A stretch of 5,549 nucleotides of DNA from Chryseobacterium gleum. Its GTDB lineage: Bacteria; Bacteroidota; Bacteroidia; Flavobacteriales_D; Crocinitomicaceae. A model generated the notes under the pieces. It searched no databases. It was not told the origin of the DNA and saw nothing but the letters and a program-made list of their open reading frames with translations. The position numbers and the translations under genes were made by a program. Location of the stretch: NCBI GenBank assembly GCA_945877005.1, contig CAMCQL010000138.1:1-5549 (forward strand). Reading direction: 5' to 3'. This document shows, piece by piece, positions 1 to 4,444 of the stretch; position 1 is the first letter of the stretch; every line of letters begins with the position of its first letter.

Positions 1-1
1 A

Positions 2-67
2 CGACTCAAGCAAGCTGGCTATATTTTCTTGTCGGATTATTACAGAAAGGTAAAAGTTGTAAATTAA
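2..67 (+). CDS. C-terminal end of a probable group II intron reverse transcriptase/maturase (partial)
   Basis: Frame 2 is open from the window edge and reads RLKQAGYIFLSDYYRKVKVV-N before a TAA at 65-67; only the last 21 residues are visible. Intron-encoded proteins of this type combine reverse transcriptase, maturase and sometimes endonuclease activity, and help their intron splice and retrotranspose. The call rests mainly on position: the stop lies just 3 bases before a well-formed domain V, where a domain IV-encoded maturase should end. The basic, aromatic tail (SDYYRKVKV) resembles maturase C-termini I recall from Bacteroidota, but no catalytic motif such as the YADD box is in view. Whether the full protein is intact cannot be judged. 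Frame 1 is also open here but runs through the ribozyme core, so it was not chosen. Confidence 0.55.
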   Translation, partial: RLKQAGYIFLSDYYRKVKVVN

Positions 68-146
68 GGAACCGCCGTATACCGAACGGTACGTACGGTG
101 GTGTGAGAGGACAGATAGGGAACTAATCCCTATCTTCCTACTCGAT
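68..146 (+). mobile_element. Group II intron 3' end (linker, domains V and VI, 3' splice site)
   Basis: Domain V folds at 71-102. The lower stem ACCGCCGTA (71-79) pairs with TACGGTGGT (94-102) with one G-U wobble. A CG bulge sits at 92-93, and the upper stem TACC (80-83) pairs with GGTA (88-91) around a GAAC loop. The catalytic triad position reads CGC (73-75). Domain VI follows: GAG (105-107) pairs with CTC (141-143), AGGA (108-111) with TCCT (136-139), and an apical stem 113-121/127-135 closes an ACTAA loop. A140 is left unpaired, 7 nt from the 3' end, as expected for the lariat branch point. The intron should end in the AY dinucleotide AT at 145-146. The segment is visibly richer in GC than the flanking DNA, consistent with acquisition. 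Domains I-III lie outside the window. The structural class is not assigned. Confidence 0.9.
113..135 (+). repeat. Domain VI apical hairpin
   Basis: A perfect 9-bp stem (113-121 with 127-135) around the loop ACTAA. It is the distal helix of intron domain VI rather than an independent terminator: no T-run follows it on either strand. Confidence 0.85.
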
Positions 147-152
147 TGAAAA

Positions 153-875
153 TTAGATTTCTAAAAGGTATAAATAACGCTGAATCGTATTTTCAATACC
201 TAAATAAAGTGCATCTGAAATAAGTGCATGCCCAATAGAAACTTCCGCTAAATAAGGAATGTGTTCTTTGAAAAAATTTAAATTTTCTAAACTCAAATCG
301 TGTCCGGCATTAATTCCAAGCCCTAATTCATGTGCCAACTTTGCGGCCTCTACATAATCCTGAATTGCCTTCTTAGGATCATTAGAATAATTATGAGCAT
401 AAGGACCAGTATAAAACTCAATGCGATCGACGCCTGTTTTTGCTGCGTATTCTATATTTTTTAGGTTGGTATCAATAAAAATGGAGCTACGAACACCAAT
501 TGCTTTATATTCACTGACCAAATCAGTTAAGAATTCTAAATGTTGAACAGTATCCCATCCTGCATCAGACGTTAATACATGGGGTGGATCAGGAACAAGA
601 GTTGCTTGCGCTGGTTTTATCTCATGAATTAGTTGACGGTAACGTGCATCGGGGTAACCTTCAATGTTGAATTCAGTGGTGACAACTTCTGCTAATTCGT
701 AGGTGTCTTTGGTGGTGATATGACGTTCATCTGGACGAGGGTGCACAGTGATTCCTTGCGCTCCATATCGTTCACAATCCATTGCAAATTGAACAACGTT
801 AGGAGTCATTCCGCCTCTCGCGTTTCGAATAGTAGCAATTTTATTGATGTTTACACTTAGTTTCGTTTGAATCAT
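153..875 (-). CDS. pdxJ: Pyridoxine 5'-phosphate synthase PdxJ
   Basis: This cytosolic TIM-barrel enzyme condenses 1-deoxy-D-xylulose 5-phosphate with 3-amino-2-oxopropyl phosphate, closing the ring of pyridoxine 5'-phosphate in the DXP-dependent vitamin B6 pathway. The 240 residues match the family's usual length (about 240) with no internal gap. Visible landmarks are VNINKIAT and RNARGG (8-22), TVHPRPDERHI (43-53, with H45, R47 and H52), the NIEG glutamate E72, IEFYTG with E153, NAGHD with H192, and the C-terminal IGHALISDAL phosphate-binding loop (214-223). K12 stands where E. coli has His, a change I recall as normal in Bacteroidota. The ATG shares its A with the TAA of the upstream lipoprotein gene (TAATG), so translational coupling is likely; only a weak purine stretch (AAAAAGAA) precedes it. 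The stop is 6 bp from a group II intron that points toward the gene, and no terminator separates them. Confidence 0.97.
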   Translation of the reverse strand: MIQTKLSVNINKIATIRNARGGMTPNVVQFAMDCERYGAQGITVHPRPDERHITTKDTYELAEVVTTEFNIEGYPDARYRQLIHEIKPAQATLVPDPPHVLTSDAGWDTVQHLEFLTDLVSEYKAIGVRSSIFIDTNLKNIEYAAKTGVDRIEFYTGPYAHNYSNDPKKAIQDYVEAAKLAHELGLGINAGHDLSLENLNFFKEHIPYLAEVSIGHALISDALYLGIENTIQRYLYLLEI

Positions 876-2068
876 TAGTTGTTCTTTTTAATTTTTGACA
901 TTACCATTTCATTTTGCTTGTCAGATCCCCAATGATATCCGAGTGAAAAGTTGAGCTTCCCTTTGTAAAAAGCAGCCGATTTATAGGCTGAATCTAAATC
1001 CAATTGGTGTAAAATTTGCATTTTAAAGTCGCTTACAGGTTTGTCGTATTTCCCGAAAAGTTCAATGTTCCAATCATTTTTTTGAAAATGTCTAAAAGGG
1101 ATCCCTGTATCATCTTGTACCAAGAATTCAGATTTGTTAAGAAGCAATTCCCTCATTTTTGAAAACCCTTTATAATGAAGTAAATAAGAAGCAGATTTAA
1201 CGAAAGAATGGCAATTAGAAGGGACTTTAGATTGCAGATAGCTGTAATAATTTTGTGCAGTTAAAAATCCATTATCAGAGATATCACACGAAAGATAGGT
1301 GAGTTTCTTTTGTTTTGTTGTTCCCTTTTTTCGAAAGAGAATTTCAACTGCATCGAATTTTTGCAACTTGTTTTTTTGATTATATGCGAGTGTTCCATCA
1401 GTGTTTACACCACCAAATTTTACACTTAAAATTTCATGACCTGTTCTTGCGGATGCCCATAATATCAAAGGCAACATTCCATTCACACGTGCTTGTTTAT
1501 TGATGTCGTAAATCATATTTCGTGTAATAAAATAACTTTTAAAGTAAATGTCTCGTAACACAAAATCAACATTATTTAGGTAGGTATTCGCTAAACTTGG
1601 TGAATGAAGTAGATTAGGAATACTCCCAACATCCTCGCGTGCCACCATTAAGTATTCATTCGCGTTAGGATACAACCAATTAAGATGAATAAAATCTCCT
1701 CCTGAAAACGGATAAAACGCAAATGTTGTGTCGATTTTTTTGTTTCGTTCTATATTTGATGCATTCCAAACCCCTATACCTTCCAAGCGATCTTGTTTAA
1801 TTTTTCTGTATTTCGTTTCAACCGTTGCACAGTATTTTTTGATTAAAGAAGTGTCCGATGAAAACTTCGTGTAATCAATTAGACTATCTACTCCTCCAAT
1901 TAATTGTGTGATCGAATTATAAAAAGTATCGATTGTTGGCGTTATGGTTGTGTCGATTGGTTTTTGAGTGACTTTGCTTATTGGTTCATTTGTATGAGAA
2001 GAAACATTGTTACATCCAACTAATACAAAAGTGATTGTTGCTAAAATCAATATAATTATTTTAATCAT
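875..2068 (-). CDS. Uncharacterised conserved lipoprotein, coupled to pdxJ
   Basis: A 397-residue protein with a type II signal peptide: hydrophobic residues 3-17, then lipobox LVGC with the lipidated Cys at 19. A Ser/Thr/Pro-rich linker (about 22-46) leads into a globular domain, so it should be membrane-anchored and periplasmic or surface exposed. No catalytic family is recognised. Distinct motifs are FYPFSGGDF (118-126), AREDVGSIPNL (143-153), LPLILWASARTG (199-210), YLSCDISDNG (258-267), SASYLLHYKGFSKMR (292-306), QDDTGIPFRHF (318-328) and LGYHW (376-380). I recall this set from a conserved hypothetical family in Bacteroidota and other phyla; its function is unknown to me. The ATG at 2068 is preferred because the signal peptide begins immediately after it; there is no SD. 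It is first in a two-gene unit and overlaps the pdxJ start by one base. Expression is probably driven by the TACATTTG element just upstream. Confidence 0.85.
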   Translation of the reverse strand: MIKIIILILATITFVLVGCNNVSSHTNEPISKVTQKPIDTTITPTIDTFYNSITQLIGGVDSLIDYTKFSSDTSLIKKYCATVETKYRKIKQDRLEGIGVWNASNIERNKKIDTTFAFYPFSGGDFIHLNWLYPNANEYLMVAREDVGSIPNLLHSPSLANTYLNNVDFVLRDIYFKSYFITRNMIYDINKQARVNGMLPLILWASARTGHEILSVKFGGVNTDGTLAYNQKNKLQKFDAVEILFRKKGTTKQKKLTYLSCDISDNGFLTAQNYYSYLQSKVPSNCHSFVKSASYLLHYKGFSKMRELLLNKSEFLVQDDTGIPFRHFQKNDWNIELFGKYDKPVSDFKMQILHQLDLDSAYKSAAFYKGKLNFSLGYHWGSDKQNEMVMSKIKKNN

Positions 2069-2088
2069 GATGGAAAATTCAATTTTTA

Positions 2089-2118
2089 CAAATGTATAAA
2101 TTGATTTAAATAAATAAA
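2089..2118 (-). promoter_or_regulatory. Probable Bacteroidota-type promoter for the lipoprotein-pdxJ unit
   Basis: On the minus strand TACATTTG (2096-2089) fits the TAnnTTTG -7 consensus exactly. TTTA (2118-2115), one mismatch from the -33 TTTG, lies 18 bp upstream. Transcription would start near 2082, giving a leader of roughly 14 nt before the ATG at 2068. The -33 match is imperfect and AT-rich DNA produces such motifs by chance. Confidence 0.55.
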
Positions 2119-2169
2119 GTATGAGTTTGGTGTAAAAGTTAATTTCTTCGATGGATTAATTGATTGTGA

Positions 2170-2202
2170 TTTGTAAACAATTCCGTTTCTTAACTATCTT
2201 TG
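2170..2202 (+). promoter_or_regulatory. Bacteroidota-type promoter for the cystathionine gamma-synthase/lyase gene
   Basis: TTTG (2170-2173), a 21-bp spacer and TATCTTTG (2195-2202) match both halves of the TTTG / TAnnTTTG promoter used by the Bacteroidota primary sigma factor. The predicted start near 2208 leaves a leader of about 60 nt before the ATG at 2272. The element stands back to back with the lipoprotein promoter in the 203-bp divergent spacer. I see no riboswitch-like fold in the leader. Confidence 0.72.
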
Positions 2203-2271
2203 AAATGTTGTTAAGTAAAGGAGAATTTATTTTATCTCTCACTAATTTTCAATTATTAAACGATTTTTTCT

Positions 2272-3411
2272 ATGAAATTTGCAACAAAAGCAATTCATGC
2301 AGGCGTTCATCCAGATGAAGCTACAGGCGCAATAATGACACCGATTTATCAAACTTCTACCTATGTACAAGATGGTGTAGGTGTCCATAAAGGATATGAG
2401 TATTCTCGCACATTGAACCCTACTCGTCATGCATTGGAAAAAAACATTGCAGCAATTGAAAACGGAAGATTTGGTGCTGCTTTTGGATCAGGGTTAGCTG
2501 CAATTGATTGTGTAGTCAAAATGTTACAACCTGGAGATGAGGTGATCTCTACGAACGATTTGTATGGAGGTACGCACCGTTTATTCACCACGATTTTCGC
2601 GAAGTATGGAATTAAGTTTCATTTTGTGGACATGTCAGATCCTGGTACAATTGAACCATTTATTACTGAAAACACGAAGTTGATTTGGGTGGAAACTCCT
2701 ACTAATCCGATGATGAACATAATTGACATCGAAGAAGTTTCAAAAATCGCTAAAAAAGCTGGAGCACTTTTAGCTGTCGATAATACCTTTGCTACCCCTT
2801 ACTTACAAACGCCTTTGGATTTAGGAGCGGATATCGTTATGCATTCAGCTACAAAGTATTTAGGAGGACATTCCGATGTTGTGATGGGAATCTTAGTAAC
2901 GGATAATGAAGAAATTTCTAAAGAAATGTACCGTATTCAAAATTCAACTGGTGCGGTTACTGCTCCAATGGACTCTTTTTTAGTGCTTAGAGGAATAAAA
3001 ACATTGCACCTTCGTGTTCAACGTCATTGTGAAAACGGTGAAAAAATCGCTCATTTCTTAGCAACTCATCCAAAAGTTGATAAAGTATACTGGCCTGGAT
3101 TTGAAACACATCCAAATCACGATGTTGCTAAAAAACAAATGAGGGGTTTTGGTGGGATGATCTCTTTTACGTTAGTAGGAAATAAATTAGAAGATGCACA
3201 CGCTGTGGTAAAAAAAGTGAAATTATTTGCATTGGCTGAATCTTTAGGAGGAGTTGAATCTTTAATTGGCCATCCTGCAACTATGACACACGCCTCTATT
3301 CCAAAGGAAGAAAGAGAAAAAACGGGGGTAGTTGATTCTTTAATTCGATTAAGTGTTGGAGTAGAAGACGTAGAAGATTTAATTTCTGATTTAACTGTCG
3401 CTTTGGCGTAA
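2272..3411 (+). CDS. Cystathionine gamma-synthase / gamma-lyase (Cys/Met metabolism PLP enzyme)
   Basis: A cytosolic, normally tetrameric fold-type I PLP enzyme of transsulfuration. The synthase joins an activated homoserine ester to cysteine to make cystathionine; the lyase cleaves cystathionine to cysteine, 2-oxobutyrate and ammonia. The 379 residues are full length. Visible are YEYSR (42-46, Tyr and Arg reaching the neighbouring subunit's PLP phosphate), GSG (72-74), Y98 in DLYGG (stacks on the PLP ring), D170 in AVDNT (pairs with the pyridine nitrogen), K195 in SATKYLGGHSD (Schiff-base lysine), and SLGGVESL with E329. E43 and E329 match acidic positions of synthases and gamma-lyases. The LYGG segment lacks the Cys of methionine gamma-lyase (LYGC). 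Synthase and lyase cannot be separated from sequence alone, so metB is not assigned. No SD precedes the ATG. The gene has its own promoter and is divergent from the PLP-making pdxJ unit. Confidence 0.93.
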   Translation: MKFATKAIHAGVHPDEATGAIMTPIYQTSTYVQDGVGVHKGYEYSRTLNPTRHALEKNIAAIENGRFGAAFGSGLAAIDCVVKMLQPGDEVISTNDLYGGTHRLFTTIFAKYGIKFHFVDMSDPGTIEPFITENTKLIWVETPTNPMMNIIDIEEVSKIAKKAGALLAVDNTFATPYLQTPLDLGADIVMHSATKYLGGHSDVVMGILVTDNEEISKEMYRIQNSTGAVTAPMDSFLVLRGIKTLHLRVQRHCENGEKIAHFLATHPKVDKVYWPGFETHPNHDVAKKQMRGFGGMISFTLVGNKLEDAHAVVKKVKLFALAESLGGVESLIGHPATMTHASIPKEEREKTGVVDSLIRLSVGVEDVEDLISDLTVALA

Positions 3412-3422
3412 TAATTTTCTCA

Positions 3423-3490
3423 TAACTAGTTAACTATTAAATGTTTTATATTTTGTTATTTTTTAACAAAAAGATTCAAATGAATAGTTA
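3423..3490. repeat. Nested inverted repeats in the spacer before the stress-protein gene
   Basis: TAACTAGTTA (3423-3432) is a perfect palindrome. TAACTATT (3431-3438) is inverted as AATAGTTA (3483-3490). Between them TTTTGTTA (3451-3458) pairs with TAACAAAA (3464-3471) around a T5 loop. The unit TAACTA/TAGTTA occurs four times (3423, 3427, 3431, 3485). It may be an operator, a weak 3' end for the preceding gene, or chance in AT-rich DNA. The inner hairpin has no G/C-rich stem or trailing T-run, so it is a poor intrinsic terminator. Confidence 0.45.
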
Positions 3491-3498
3491 GTAATGCT

Positions 3499-3506
3499 TA
3501 ACTTTG
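3499..3506 (+). promoter_or_regulatory. Probable -7 promoter element of the universal stress protein gene
   Basis: TAACTTTG matches TAnnTTTG exactly. At the expected -33 distance only a poor TTCA (3475-3478) is present, which may mean an activator or alternative sigma factor helps. The predicted start near 3512 gives a leader of about 25 nt. Confidence 0.55.
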
Positions 3507-3525
3507 TACCAAAATAATTAATAAT

Positions 3526-3532
3526 AAAAAGG
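3526..3532 (+). promoter_or_regulatory. Shine-Dalgarno-like site of the universal stress protein gene
   Basis: AAAAAGG ends 5 nt before the ATG at 3538, the only convincing SD-like site in the window. It supports this start; the other visible genes start behind AT-rich leaders without one. Confidence 0.5.
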
Positions 3533-3537
3533 TTATT

Positions 3538-4347
3538 ATGACACATAAAGTATTTATCGTTCCTTACGATTTTACACCTGTTTCAGAAAATGCATTGCAA
3601 CATGCAATTGCTACAGCTAAACCTGTTAATGCAAGAGTTTATTTGTTGCATGTGGTTGCAAAGCACAAAGAGATAGAAGCCGCAGAAGCTAAATTAACAG
3701 AAATTGTCACAAAATTCAATCTTGATATCGAAATAATTCCTTCTGTTAGAGTAGGAAATATATTTGATGATATCGGTGATTTTGCTTCTGAGCATCATGC
3801 TGAATTAATTTTCATGGGTACGCATGGAATGACTGGATGGCAACAAATTACCGGTAGTAGAGCAATGAAAGTAATTGTGAACTCTGATGTTCCTTTTGTT
3901 GTGGTTCAAGAGAAAAAAATTGGTGTAAATGGATACGACAATATCGTTGTTCCATTAGATTTGAATGCTGAGACAAAACAAAAACTTGGATATGTTGCAA
4001 ATATTGCTTCGTATTTTAATTCTCACGTTCATGTTGTGATTCCTGATGAAAAAGATCCAATTTTTAAATCTAAACTAAAAGTAAATATCAAGTTCGCACA
4101 GAAATTCTTTGAAGAAAGAAACCTTAATTATGACATTTCTTTTATAGACCACGAAGATTTCGAAAAATCTGTTTTAAAGCATTCAGAAAAAATCAATGCT
4201 GATTTAATTGCGATCATGAACATCAATAAAGGAGGTATTCTTCCAGGTTTAATTACGAAACCAGAAGAGTATTTATTAACAAATGATGCGAATATTCCTA
4301 TCTTAATATTAAATCCTACAGTAAACATTTCATCGTTGTTTTATTAA
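3538..4347 (+). CDS. Tandem-domain universal stress protein (UspA family)
   Basis: A 269-residue cytosolic protein with two Usp folds, like a fused dimer. Such proteins are induced by starvation or stress in many bacteria; their direct biochemical role is usually unclear. Domain 1 (about 1-124) begins KVFIVPYDFTPVSENAL, has the acidic D11 of the nucleotide pocket, and carries GTHGMTGWQQITGS (94-107) followed by VPFVVVQ. This glycine motif has the form G-2x-G-8x-G-S, one residue shorter than the classical 9x ATP-binding spacing, a variant I recall in Bacteroidota Usps. Domain 2 (about 132-261) opens NIVVPLDLNAETKQKL and closes IPILILNP but has MNINKGGILPG in place of the glycine motif, so nucleotide binding there is unlikely. 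The gene appears monocistronic, with its own -7 element, an SD-like AAAAAGG, a double stop (TAATAG) and a strong terminator. Confidence 0.93.
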   Translation: MTHKVFIVPYDFTPVSENALQHAIATAKPVNARVYLLHVVAKHKEIEAAEAKLTEIVTKFNLDIEIIPSVRVGNIFDDIGDFASEHHAELIFMGTHGMTGWQQITGSRAMKVIVNSDVPFVVVQEKKIGVNGYDNIVVPLDLNAETKQKLGYVANIASYFNSHVHVVIPDEKDPIFKSKLKVNIKFAQKFFEERNLNYDISFIDHEDFEKSVLKHSEKINADLIAIMNINKGGILPGLITKPEEYLLTNDANIPILILNPTVNISSLFY

Positions 4348-4353
4348 TAGGTA

Positions 4354-4379
4354 GAATTGACCTTCAAAGAGGTCAATTC
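4354..4379 (+). repeat. Perfect hairpin after the stress-protein gene, without a T-run
   Basis: GAATTGACC (4354-4362) pairs with GGTCAATTC (4371-4379), a 9-bp stem around an 8-nt loop (TTCAAAGA). It begins 6 nt after the stop codon. No T-run follows on either strand, so it is not a standard intrinsic terminator. It may stabilise the mRNA 3' end or be a protein-binding palindrome. Confidence 0.7.
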
Positions 4380-4386
4380 AAACTTT

Positions 4387-4432
4387 AGACTGATAAATGA
4401 TTCAATTTTTTGATTATTTATCAGTCTTTTTT
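4387..4432 (+). terminator. Intrinsic terminator of the stress-protein gene
   Basis: AGACTGATAAAT (4387-4398) pairs with ATTTATCAGTCT (4416-4427), a perfect 12-bp stem. It continues as a 4-bp TCAA/TTGA helix (4402-4405/4410-4413) with a T4 loop. A run of six T (4427-4432) follows on the plus strand. The reverse strand lacks a comparable T-run, so it mainly serves the plus-strand gene, though it lies between convergent genes and could partly serve the minus-strand one. Confidence 0.88.
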
Positions 4433-4444
4433 ATTTCAAGAAAA

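Noticed and set aside
1..126. Open frame 1 running through domain V to a TAA at 124-126
   Set aside because: It translates the catalytic RNA helix, and the maturase-like peptide is in frame 2. The RNA fold explains this DNA better than a protein does.
153..875. pdxJ truncated by the intron
   Set aside because: The protein has full family length with its terminal loop and C-terminal helix, and its own stop codon lies outside the intron boundary.
1315..1503. Small plus-strand ORF (62 codons) inside the lipoprotein gene
   Set aside because: It lies antisense to a well-supported gene, with no ribosome site or recognisable domain. The same holds for short ORFs at 2242-2430, 4128-4328 and 4765-4965.
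2217..2223. AAAGGAG as a Shine-Dalgarno site
   Set aside because: It lies 48 nt before the ATG at 2272, with no credible start codon at the right distance.
2203..2271. SAM or other riboswitch in the leader of the cystathionine gene
   Set aside because: The leader is only about 60 nt and AT-rich, and I could find no stable multi-helix fold or known aptamer core.
2272..3411. Methionine gamma-lyase
   Set aside because: The LYGG segment lacks the diagnostic Cys of LYGC, and E43 and E329 match cystathionine gamma-synthase/lyase.
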